Part shown: positions 11,262 through 23,648 of the stretch, piece by piece | Numbering within the stretch: position 1 is the stretch's first letter | How the letters are laid out: every line of letters starts with the position of its first letter | Origin: Acestrorhynchus altus | Lineage: Eukaryota > Chordata > Actinopteri > Characiformes > Acestrorhynchidae | Reading direction: 5' to 3' | Length of the DNA stretch: 64,000 nucleotides | Assembly (NCBI GenBank): GCA_034509495.1 | Contig: CM067521.1 | Coordinates: 19,155,039 to 19,219,038 of the forward strand | Notes under the pieces: generated by a model | What the model saw: only the letters and a program-made list of their open reading frames with translations | What the model was told of the DNA's origin: nothing | The model's database searches: none | Program-made: the position numbers and the translations under genes

Positions 11262-14200
11262 CTGTAAAACATTGAATGGGAAATGTACATACTTTACAAT
11301 AACTTTCTAACAATATTTCCTTAATATCGATAAAAGAAACATCACACTTATCAAACATATCAAAGCTTAAAACAGATACAGTTGCATTTAGCTACACACC
11401 TGTAGATCAAGCTCATCAAGACAAGTTTTGGTGCATATGTGTCCAAAGCACAGGCTTTGTTTCTAATTAGGTCTGTTTTGTAATTTCCCCAAAAGTATTG
11501 TCTGATATGAATGGCTAAGTTTGTCTAATCAAGAAGGCTGGGGTGTAGAAGTCCATTAAATGGAAAGCCTTACCTGTCACATGAGTCTATAATGGATATA
11601 GGGTGGGAACTATTTTCTGTGATAGACTCATTGTGTTCACGTATGAGTCCATAGTTTAAAATTTGTTTTTTAATAGTTGGCCTTAGCACTGTCAAATAGG
11701 ACTGGGTATCCACATTCAGTGAAAACCAAATCTTGTTCTAGCTAGCCTTGCTTAAAATTAGAACAGTAAGCCTGAGTTCTGGAAGGCTGGATTCCACCAG
11801 TTTGATTACTTTCATGACATTTGTGCTCCAACACACTGAAGTTTAGTGTCCATCAGGTCTTCTCCAACTGGATAGTCTAGACTCTGGGATTAGATTATCT
11901 GGTAAACTGGGATGTCATGCTTCATGAAAGACCCCTGATTCAACTCAGCTGTTGGTAAACTGCCAGATTAAAAAAGGTGCTTTTGACCAGAGAACTCACC
12001 GGACTGTTGGACACCAGCCTTCAAGATAGGATTGTCGGTTCTCAATATTAACTCTTCATCTTAAACTATGTAAAGATGATTTGCTTTTATTGGTATGCTT
12101 AGCCAATATGGACAACCATCTTTTAGAGTACAAGTCTGTCAGAGCCTTATTGTGGTAATTTAACAAAGTTAAATACCTGCTAATTGAGTTGAATGAATGA
12201 TCAGAATCTGTCAATATACTTCCCTTCTTTTTGTTAATGCCGTGGTCTGCCTGTCTTTTAAGGACTGCTTTTCAAACATGCAGTATTTGCCATAACATTA
12301 AACCATGTCATGTAAGTAATAGTGAATATATGGTTATAGTGTCATCCGTCAAGAGGTGGAGTATGTACTTTAGGCAGCAAGTGAACTGGTAGTTCTTGAT
12401 CTTGATGTATTGAAGTAAGAAAAATGTGTATGAATCTGAGCCACTCTGGCAAAAAAGTAAACTGTGATGACTAGGCGACATCAGGGGTGTTCCCAGTATA
12501 CCGTCATCAGTACCTAAGAAAAGTACTCCAAGGAAGGACAACCAGTGAATCACCCAAAGCTTACTGATGCTCAAGGAGGCCCCCTTCACCAGATTTAAAA
12601 GCTGTTTTTGTGTCTTTTGGCAGGAGGTTTAATGTTATGGCTGATTAGTGTATAGTGTAGTTTTGGAAAAAATATTACCAATGTTAGCGAATGTCATGGG
12701 TAGGAAACCATATTTAGTTAGGACAGACAATAAAATGTACCTTAATACTAATTAGATAAGTAAATTGCATATGGCCCAAACAATCCATCTAATTCTAAGG
12801 GATAAAGAAATGCTGGAAATTGTCATTAAAATAAATAATGGGCGTCTGAGTGGCACAGTTGTTTAAAGCATAAGACTCTTTCATTGGGAGCTCATTGGTG
12901 ATTCCATAACCAACTGGAATCTGGGTAGGATAGCCCTCCCTCTCACCCATCACTCACTGGGTGCATTTACATACATTTAGTAATATTAATTTATATGCGT
13001 TTGAGAAATCAGATGAGGAAAATCTGGGTTTACATGAGCCAGGAAATAATTAAGTCTACTTTGCAACCAGCCAATGAAACAGAAATAACAGTGTTCTCCT
13101 TCAGGTTCAGGTGTTCACTGACACTGCATTAAAAAGCATTTAAAATGCAGTTAAAAGAGCAAAGTGTTTGTGAAAAAAAAAACCCTCACACTGAAACAAA
13201 CACAATACAAAAGTTGTTATTGCTAAAATCACAAAATCGTCCATCAATACTTGACAGTTTGTATGATCTGACTACACAAATAATAAATCAGTACAAACAG
13301 TCCTACATAGTAAAACTGAAATGTATAATTTCAGTATGCACTGAAAATCCATATGCAACATCCATGTGACCTCCCATATCAGTTACTTTCCAGAGTCCAG
13401 GTCTCTCCGTGCCTGTAAATGGATCAATATGGCTAGAGGATAGTGCAAAGGACCACTAAACAGGGCTATTTATTCCAATCGGGAGGGTGGGTGTTCAGGA
13501 TAGCTGATTCCCCTGAGCAGGAAACTTCACCAAACTGCTGGACACTGGGTCTCCAGATCCAGATCTGAATACCCCTGCCCTACAGCATAGCACTTTGGCA
13601 GCCCCACAATTCTGCTAATGAACTACAGCCAGAACTATGGGTATGACACACTTAAACATGCCTTTTTGTCTCAGATGTCCAGGGATGGCTTTCTACTGTA
13701 TTCTGAAGCATTGCTGTGAGAATTTGATTGCGTACAGTGATGAGAGCATTAGTGAGTTCATGTGTGTGCTGATCATCAGCCCACCTCATTCCCAACAGAC
13801 CAGTTCCTCCCCAAAGTATGAAATGGAACACCATCATTCCAGAAAACACCATTCCATTGCTGCACACCCATTATGGGTGCCTGGTATTAGGCATGATGCC
13901 AATAGGTTCATGTTTATGTGCTCCAGAGACTCCTATTCTATTTGAAATACTTGTCTATAGGGAATAGATAAGTGTACATTTGCAACTGTGTGTGTTTGTG
14001 TGTAACTTAAAGTAGCTTAATGCATACATGCTGCCTATTCCTGTGTGTAAATGTGTGGATTCAGTCTACAGGCTTTGGACAGACCTACGCTAAAATGTGC
14101 ATATATACACAGAGCTAAAAAGTTGGACTGTGGACAACTGTGAAGCACGCTAGACAACTGTGGATGCCAGAGCTCTCTGCCCTAGAGCTCTACTCCACTT

Positions 14201-14344
14201 GACCAGTCTTCTATCTCCGGTATGCATGGGCTTCTCTCATCCAATCATGTGAACTCCTCATCCTTTAAAGTTGTTTGACTTTGGAGTTCTCCACAGCTGG
14301 GTATTCCATGGTTCCGTTACAGTCCAGGCTTAGTAGAAGCACTC
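11262..14344. other. Intergenic / ntn4 3' flank, repeats only
   Basis: I see no exon. A tRNA-SINE-like head lies near 12841-12970 (GGGCGTCTGAGTGGCACAG). A minus-oriented Tc1 remnant lies at 13735-13960. The ntn4 3' UTR must run leftward from 14344; a TTTATT (AATAAA on the minus strand) at about 13466 is one possible poly(A) signal, unproven. Confidence 0.5.
13735..13960 (-). mobile_element. Tc1-like transposon remnant
   Basis: It carries phrases of an abundant fish Tc1 element in inverse orientation: CACCATCATTCCAGA, then GGCATGATGCCAATAGGTTC, then TGTTTATGTGCTCCAGAG. The same phrases recur at 27040-27180 (plus), 27735-27800 (minus) and 54802-55130 (plus). No functional transposase remains. 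Confidence 0.55.
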
Positions 14345-14739
14345 TCATAAGCACCCCTGCCGTAGACTTTCTGAGACCAGAAAGCTGAGTGTGGGTGTCC
14401 ACGGCACCACCAGACTCTGCATGGTGACCAGCAGCCGTCCAGACTCTACCTCTTCTGTGCCCGCCAGCAAGTAGTCCACACCTAGCAAAGTTACAGCAAG
14501 TTGCATTTTACATCCAAATGTATTAAAACAGCTTTAATACTGTACATTCTTATTCATGAGAACAGTACCTGGGTTGAGGACTGGGCAGGTGCAGCCCCGG
14601 CTGGTCCAGGACAGAGGGTACAGGCTATGCGTGCCCTCAGTGAGTGGCAGGAGCCCCGAGCGCAGCACTTTCCTCACCTTCACCTGCACCACTGCATGGG
14701 TGCCTTTATCATGTGCTGATAGCACACTAACCTTCATTA
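14345..14739 (-). CDS. ntn4: ntn4 last two exons: C-terminal NTR domain
   Basis: Exon 9 (14739-14569) reads MKVSVLSAHDKGTHAVVQVK and ends GCTCPVLNPG at a CCAG|GT donor. Exon 10 (14481-14345) supplies VDYLLAGTEEVESGRLLV and ends SLRQGCL before TGA. The cysteines fit the netrin/TIMP-like NTR fold. Exon 8 (15296-15228, GKCNCKERKLKS to KHSY) holds the first NTR cysteines. Confidence 0.93.
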
Positions 14740-14779
14740 CTGCAGGATAGAGAACCAAACACTGGCTTATTATATATCA

Positions 14780-14816
<37 letters not shown>

Positions 14817-17800
14817 CCAAATGTTTGTGGACACCTCTTCTAATGAATGCAGTTTAAAGTGCACTCATTGCTGAAATGAATGTCACACCCCGCTTGTCTA
14901 GTCCTACTTTCTATGTGGTAGCTGTGACCTGGTGGTTGGGGAACCTTGTGAGTTGAAGGAGTCAAATGCCCTTGAGCAAGGCACTCAATTGCTTCCATTG
15001 ACCCACACTGTAAACCTATTTGTGGAGTTTCTCTAGAACAGAGCATTTTTAATACTCTGAATACCATATTATTTTATACCACATTATATATACCATACTA
15101 CTCTGAATGACTATTTACTTTTCAACCAGTTATTTATCCACACATTTGTTGAATGGATTCCCCTTTAAGTACCAAGGTGAAGAGGATGAAGGTAAAGATA
15201 GCAAGTGTTTGATTTTCCTGATCTTACCATAAGAATGTTTAATTTTACACAGGTCAGACACACTCTTCAGCTTTCTTTCTTTGCAGTTGCATTTCCCTGT
15301 TGAGACATACACAGTTACCTTTAAGCTTTTTTTAACCACAGAAAAAACATTCCAGAAAAAAACAGAGCCCTTTTAGCTCACCTGTGTAGTACAGCGCAGA
15401 GACAGCAAGCTCTTTGGACCACACCTTGTCCTCTTCCTGCGGCCGAAAGTGGGTCAGGTCAGGAATTGCGCCTCCAATGGGAACATTGTAAAACTCACCA
15501 TTGGCTTTGCTGTAAAGAGAAAGAGGATACGACACAGTGAAAGAGGCTGAAAAGACATTGCATTCAGAATCTCTAAAGTGGACAGAGAATGTAACTCTTA
15601 AAGGCAAGTTCACAGTGTTCCAAACAAACTGTCAATTGACCCTTTTAATTAGAGAAATAAAGCCTCTAGAAATGGGCAGAATCTCACTAGATTCATACTG
15701 GATTAAAATGATGCTACAATTATCAGACTGTAAAAGTTACACACACTGGTTCATAATGGATTTGAAACACAATTATTAATGTAACACAGTAAAAACTACA
15801 CAGCAGATACATACTGGATTAAGATCACTCCACAATTATTACCATAAGACAATAACTACACACTTCAGATTCATACTGGATTGACAACTCTGAAAATATA
15901 ATCAAATAAATCGTACTAAAATGGACTGTGGCTCACCTGTCTAAGCAGTGTCCTGTTACAGGGTCACATGTTGAAGGGCAAATGCAGGGCCTGCATCCAT
16001 CTGGTCCGAAACCCCAGTGCCCAGGGAGGCAGTAATTGCAGCTTGTGCCCCCAACAGCTGGCTTACAGTGGCACTGCCCGCTTCTGGGGTGGCACCAGGT
16101 CCCCTCTGCACTGGCCAGTGATGGAAAAGATCCAACTGGATCACACCAACAGCCTGCCAAATAGAAGCATTGTGATCAAGAGCTGCTCTAGTACCAGCAT
16201 TCAATTTCTAACAATGGAGTTGCTCTCACTATGCTTTCATGCCATATGTCTGCATATAGTAAAGTCACAGTTGGGTAGCAGCAGCAGACAAAGATTATGA
16301 TGGGGATGATGGTTAAGAACTGTAGGTGTTTGAGGGCAAGACAAAGGCCTTTTCATATGTCTCTCATTTTATACCCTAATTAGATTTGGTTCCAAAGGCC
16401 ACAGTCATTAGTTTTTGTTTCGCAGCGCAAGTAAAATTAAGATACTAACAGTAGAAGTAATATAACATCATTCATTTAAATAGAATAGAAGGGAGAACAG
16501 TAGTTTTACAAGGGGGACAAGTGGGTGATTTTTGTGGTTATCTTCACTCTTAAAAAAGTGCCTCAAAGGGTTCTTCAAGTGATGCTATAGTTGTTTTTTG
16601 GTTAGATGTTTGTATGCGTGAGTGTGAAGAACCTCCACATAATGAAAAGGCTTTTTACCAGTTTGAAGCTTTGTAACATACACACAGACTCTGGATATTA
16701 GGAAATCCAAAGTGGTTCTCCTATGGCACTGCTTGGAGAGCCCTTTTAAGCGCCTTAATTTTTAATGGTGTGGGTAGCACATGGCTGGCACAAGTCACAA
16801 CAAGGTATTGTTGTACTGTTGCCAGCAGGGGGAGACAGAGCAATGATTAGCTTCAATAATACAACATAAACTACCAGTGTTTCCCAAACTCTGCCCTGGT
16901 GTCTTCCTGCTCTGCATATTTAGAGGATTACCTTCTCCCAGAACCCCTGATTCAAATAATCAGCTCATTAACAAGCCCATTCAGAGTTGCAGGGAGTGTT
17001 AAAGCAGTTCTCAACTGTTTGTACCACTCATGATCATACTAAAGTTTGTAAATACCATCTATACCAAATATACATGTTTACACACAGCAAGTTAGATACA
17101 GTCTCCATATATCAAATATATTTTTCCACCAGTTGTGAGGAGCTTGCAACAAGCTTCCATGGTAGGATGTTTGATTCATTGGTCATGCAGAAGGCCTACT
17201 GAGACATCTCAAAAAGCTTGAGACAGAGGATAACAGGAGTGCAGTGTAGTGAATTATAGAGTCTACAGGGCATGAACCCTAGGTTTAGCTATTAATACTA
17301 ATGCAGAAACTATTATGAATTACTTGGTAACTGATTGGTTTAGTATATGTTGTGGAGTTCCATGGGATTCTATTGTAGGGCCTATGAAATTGATAATAAC
17401 AAACAGTACTGTACTGAGCTTAAATACTGGCTCTAAAAAGTTAAGCAATAAACATAAACAAATGTAATGTTATGAAAATTACAATTAGTCTAATTCAAAT
17501 TATTATAAATAACAAAAACATGTTGTAAATTTATAGTCATTATCTTACTAATACTTCCCCCAATTTGAAAGTGCCAATTACCCAACCCCATTAGTCTCTC
17601 ACATCACATAGGATATCACAATGATCCTGACCCTAACATACTAGAACAAGCACATGTGAAGCTACCACCTCTTGTCGAACTGTTACCATTGCTGGACAGC
17701 CAACACACTCTGAGGAAGGTTCCAGGTCCCCAGCTCCAATACAACAGCTAACAGACCCCTGTGTCGGTCAGCATTGTACTGGGAGTGATGTGGGGATCTA

Positions 17801-20800
17801 CCCACCCAGAGAGAGCATGGCCAATTTTGCTCTCTTGGGCTCCAGCTGCCGATGACATGCAGTATGACCTTGGATTTGAGTCTGCGATCCTTGGGTCATA
17901 GTACTAGCACATTAGATTGCTGAGCCACTTGAAGCCCCTTACTCAAATGTTAGAAATAGTCCAAATTATCAGTGCAAATCTGTCAATAGAAAATGCAAAA
18001 CAAAAGTCAATAACTCATTATGTAATTAACTAATAATAGTAGTAACTAGTAATTAATTTCATAATTACATTTTTTGAATACAGTACTGACAATAATACAT
18101 ATAAATATCCTTGCTATAAATATCCAATGCTATTCATGTAAAATCAGCTATAGTATCTTTTCTGGTGTATTTATCCCACCCCCTGCCCTACTGTCTCCAC
18201 TTCAGGCTTACGTGTGCAGGCCTGTGGCGAGTTTAGGGGTCTGGCTGGGTGGCGGTGGTACCCTGGTCGACAGCGCTGGCACCTACGGCCCACTGTGTTG
18301 TGCTGGCAGTCATCGCAGACCCCTCCACTGACACCCCCTGAGGAACGCCACACCCTCTGGGAGAAGTGACAGCTCTGCGCATGGCCATGACACTCACACT
18401 CTAAAGAACAATGAAAAAACATATATCTGGTAGTGCTCCAGTTGTGGGAATTTATGGGTGCCTTATGTACATTCATGACATCAGTAAGGTGAAACTGTTG
18501 AAGCCTGTTTGAAAAGTCAGTAAATGTCACTAAATAATGTTAATGTACTAACATATGTATGTGTCATCAGGCTGCCTAGTGTCAGATGGTGTCAGTCCTT
18601 TACATCTTGTTGCTCCTCTCTTACTGTCTGTACCGGATAAACCAAACTTACTCAATGCATGTTTACAAAAGAACAATAGTGTGTAAAAATTGATTAATAG
18701 TGAAGACACTGTCAGACAATACTAATGCATCTCAGAAATGCATATTGTGAAAAAGCTCATTTCTGTTTATAATTTAATTAAAAAAGGAAACCCATAATAT
18801 TTGTTTGGTTTTACTTTTGGCATACAGCTCAGAAACCACAAATTGTTTGAATATAGTAAATTTGAATAAATGATTAATCAGACAGTATTAACATTAAAAA
18901 AAAAACATGCTTAAATTGAAGCATCAATTCAATTAAGAACACAAATTCATAATATTCCATTTTTTAACAGAAAGGAGTTAATGAGTTATAATCATTTATA
19001 TGCAATCATTTTTCATACAAACAACAAACATGTTCAATTCAGATGTTCATTGGGAGGATGAGAAAACAACAGATAAGTGATTGGTCCTTGGCAACACTGT
19101 TCGCGCAAGCACCATTCAGTCTCTTAGAACAGAGGGTCACAGACAGTTTCTCTTCTATAGGAAACAGCTGTTTGCACTAAAAGTCGTTAGATTTATCGTA
19201 ACTCACTTATTTGAAAATAACAATTCAATATAGGGTTCTGAAAAAAAAAAATGTTAAAAAGTTGTAATTGTGCTAGCATCTGAAATAAAAAAAAAAAATT
19301 TCAAATACAATATATTCATTTATTTTCCAAAATTATTAGAAACATGTTCAATTTTGTTTTAACTGTTAACTCCATTAACCACTGTTCATTGGGGACTGCT
19401 CTGGGGCACCCTCTAGTGTATTCTAATCACATTTCTGGTAAAATCAGGGCAATAGGATGCAAGCAAGTTCCCCAGAAGCTAGTTCTGTTAATATATGCAT
19501 GGTATAGGCCAGGGGTTTTCAACCTTTTTCACCTCCCTGTCTACCTGGTAGCAACTAAAAAGCATAATGGCCCACAAGAAAACAAAATGTATGCATCACT
19601 GATGTGCTGATATGAAAACCATGAGAATTAGGGCCTAAATATTAGCTTAGGAAACAGCAGGTCTTCATTAAACCAGTAGTAAAGATGGGTTGCAGACATC
19701 GTATGATGCATGTAGTTATAAAATATAAGACTTCATTTCAGTCTAAATCTGTCTCTATATGTCAGTTTGCCCACTATCACATCATATCTGATATAGTCTT
19801 GGTTGTACTTGCGGATAATTGTCTTTCTTTTTTTTTTGCTTTTTCTGAGAAACAGTGTCTCCATCCTTTCTTCATTTAAGAAACTTCTTCATCCACTTTC
19901 TTGTCTCAAACTAGTCATATTTAATTTTCCTTGTATTATTCTGATGGTCCTCATCCTACAGGTTGAGAAACCATGGTAAAGGCTAATCGTTACTCCCACT
20001 CCATTTTAACTCTGTCCCCATGGGAATGGGAAAGGCTGAAATAAGGATAACTGGCACTCGCTTTAATATATATTTCATGATAGCATTTAAGGTGAAAGAG
20101 TAAAGGCCCGTACTTTGGCAGGGGTTTGGTTCCCCGCTGCTGCCATTGGCTGCTCTCCAGGGACGGTCGTTGTACAGTGGGGCGCACCTCTCACAGTGAG
20201 CACCTGCTGTGTGGTGAGCACAAACACACCTGCCCTGCACCTGTTAGCAGCACAAACACAACAGCATATTGGTGATACAACAGAAACCACCTCATAGCTG
20301 CTGAGCATCTGCCAACAAAGCCAATTATGAAAAGACCTTACCTACAGTATATTCACACAAAGAAGGTTGTTTCAGTGGTTTTTGTAATCAAAGAACACAA
20401 ATAAAACAGTTCAGAAAAAAAATATCATGACAAAGTTGTTTGTTCATGATTTAATAAATAAATGCACTGATTCATCACATTTAAACAAATATGCTAATCT
20501 GATACATGCTGATGTAACGACAAATGGTAACAAATCTGTATAACTGTACACTTCTGCACACCATCATCAGCCACCAGAGGAGCCTGTTCAGTGACAATGC
20601 AAGACCAATAGACTTAAAAGTCCTTGGTCCCTCAAGCCTTCAGACTGTACAACTCCTCTCTGGGGAGGAGGAAGGGTAGCAGGAGGACAGAGAATGGGAA
20701 GGAGCAGTAACCAGTAATCTGGCAACCACAACACAAACCGGACAATGTGCGATAATAGTAAAAAAGTGCAATAATCATGTTCAATACCTCTCCTGTTGGG

Positions 20801-23603
20801 CTTTTCATATATTCTGTATCTTATCTTATCTGTCTGTCTGCCTGTTTTTTTGCACATATCCACCTTGATAGAACGAAAAGATACCTTTCTTAAAACATTT
20901 TTTTCTCTAATAATTTGTTTGTCAAATTTTACCCATCACTTTTATGACGAGCACATGCCTCCTGCAATACATGTGAAGTCAGTCATCAAACTGCCATCAG
21001 TGCAACATGACTGGGCAGCCAATGCACTCAGAGGAAAGTATGCGATCCCCAGCTCCAATACATCAGCCAACAGATGCCTGTGCTGGCCACACTGAGATTG
21101 ATGAAGAGAACCCACCATCTACCCACCAAAACGAGTGCTGCAAATTGTGTTCTCTTGGGCTCCAGCTGCTGATGGTGAAGCAGCATGATTTAGGATGTCC
21201 TGATCTGATTCAATGGAACAGAACCAGAGCTGATTTGGCACATTTTAATGGATTGATTGTTGGCAATATTAGGCACAATCATTTGCTTTTACCACTGTGC
21301 TACTTTGTTACTTACCACAGTGCTGCTCTGCATTGAGTCCTGTCCTCCTCCAGGAGGCAGGCAGTCCTCTGCGTGACCATGGCACAGGCAGGTCCCTCTG
21401 GCCAAAAGCGAATAAACAGCATATGGGACAGTCTGGGTCTGGTGGGTGGGGCTCCGCAGTAACCGACTGGAGACACTGGGGGAGGATCTCAGGTTGGTTT
21501 TGTGGTGTAGAGCACCATTGTTGCAGTGGTGAGGCTTCAGGAGGCGTATGCGAAGGTTAGTGAGGGTCAGGATAGAAAGAGCTTCAGGGCTGTAAGGATC
21601 ATCCAATCTGCCAGCTTGACCAATAGACCGGTAAATCACCTAAAGAAAGTGTATAATCAATATGGTGAAAAGGAGGGATGCAAAGTAATACTATTGCTAT
21701 TTCAAATATGTTTTCAATTGCTTACATGTGTTATGATGGACCCATGAAGATTTCTGTATTGTTTTTCCTTCCATATCATACATAGTTAATAACTTACTCT
21801 GTCTAGCCTGGGACTTTAAATGCTACATTATGGATGAAGAAGATATAGGGCAAGCTTGTTCTGCTCCTCCAGGCCTTTGGGGCCAGAGTTAAACAGGTCA
21901 TATGAAAGCAGTGCAGTCAATCAAAGACATATATAACAAACACACGATAGCTCAAAGAAGGCTCTCCCAAAGGCATCCTATTACAAAATATTTGTACAGT
22001 GTTTAAACAAACAGAACTTTAATGCAGTATTATTTAGTCCAGTCCTCAAAGGTCAGACAGATTTCCCACCCTCCATTTACCATGGAGTTGTGGAAACAGT
22101 GAAACAATCGCACATACTGCTTTCTAGCTATTAGCTTTTAGTGATAAGAAGAACTGAACATGCCTTTGAGCCCCAGATCTGATTATATCTTCTGCTTCTA
22201 ACTCTTCTCTTGGAGATGCACTTCCACATCAGAGCACCTAACTGGCCTGATTCATCTAATCAAGGACTTCTAAACACATCAATTGGCTTGTAGTGTTTCC
22301 TACACATGGACCAGTCTTCATGGACCAGTTCATTCACTGTAAACAAACTGTGTTTAATGTATATATGAAATTTATATCATGCCTTCCCAGTGTCTGCTCA
22401 CAGTTCAGAACTGGGACACAGCCTGGAACTCTTGGGATTTACCTCTCCTTCAGTGCATGGCTTAGCGCTGGAATATCTAGATGTGCAGAGTGAGCCCGGC
22501 TGGCTTACATCATCAGCCACCCCAAACACAGCACTGCAGTTTTCGGCAAACAACTTCAGTGTCTCCCAACTGCGTCCAAAGTCCTGTGAGCGCTCCAGGC
22601 TCATGGCAGCAGGGCGGGGTGAGCGAAACACTATCACCACATGGGTCAGACAGAACCGGGCCTCCAGGTCTAGACGGATCTCATCCTGGCCCCCTGCCCT
22701 TGCCCCTGAGCCCCACCAAGTACCTGGGTGCAGGAAGGGGTCATCCACCATCAGGGCAGGGGGGTGAGGCTCCTCCAGGACAGAGCTGTTGGAGCAGCAG
22801 GATGTCCGTGTGTGGAAGGTCCTGAGTGTCCTGCCACTGGCCAAGTTACCCATAGGGGGGCTGCAGGCATTGCCTGCACATCTGGAGGCTGAGAGAGGGA
22901 GAGGTAGAAGGGAGGGTGAGTGGAGAAAAACATACAAGAGTGATTGATGCTGAGATAAAACATCAAATAGGGGGTGGCCTTTACTTCAAATGAAACACAG
23001 TAGTTCTGAAATTCTAAAGGAGTAGAAACATTCAGGGTCTGCATTATCACAGGGCTCTGTTTGACAGCCAGGAATGGCTACAGTTACTCAGTCACGGAAC
23101 ATCCAGCTGTACTTCTTTGGAGCAGGCATCACCTTACCATGGTTTTCTACAGTTAGTTTGATTTAGGTTAGATGTTGGTTTATTAGTAGTGACACTGGCG
23201 TCAGATGGGATTTGATGTTCTTCCTTGGTTATTAGTGATCTAAAACCACAAGTGTGCAAATCTTCACCATCTACCATCTATACCATCTACAATGTATTTT
23301 CAATTTATGAGCCTGGGTATAAAGGACTTCTTGTGGCAGACTAGGGTTCAATTCCCCAGTCAAGCACACCACGCTACACTTTGGGCAAGACTTCTGACAC
23401 TATATTTGCTTACTTTTGTTAAACTTAGAGGGCAGTGGTGGCTTAATGGGTTAACACAATGGGTTACAGTTCAAAGGGTTCCTTGTTTGATTCTTGGGTG
23501 TGCTAAGCTGCCTATTCAGCCTACAGTACTTTAGCCCCACCCTTTCAGGCTTGAAGTTATAAGTGGTGTTTCATCCCAGACTGCCTTTTGAATTAGGCAC
23601 AAT

Positions 23604-23648
<45 letters not shown>

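Noticed and set aside
12841..12970. tRNA-like sequence (GAGTGGCACAG head)
   Set aside because: No cloverleaf can be closed by eye and the B box is decayed; better read as a SINE head.
15968..16300. 110-codon plus-strand frame
   Set aside because: Antisense to the cysteine-rich ntn4 exon 6; Cys-rich look is a shadow of the LE repeat.
22390..22825. Plus-strand open frames of 114-125 codons over 22390-22825
   Set aside because: They lie antisense to ntn4 exon 2, whose minus frame carries the conserved laminin N-terminal domain with correct splice sites.
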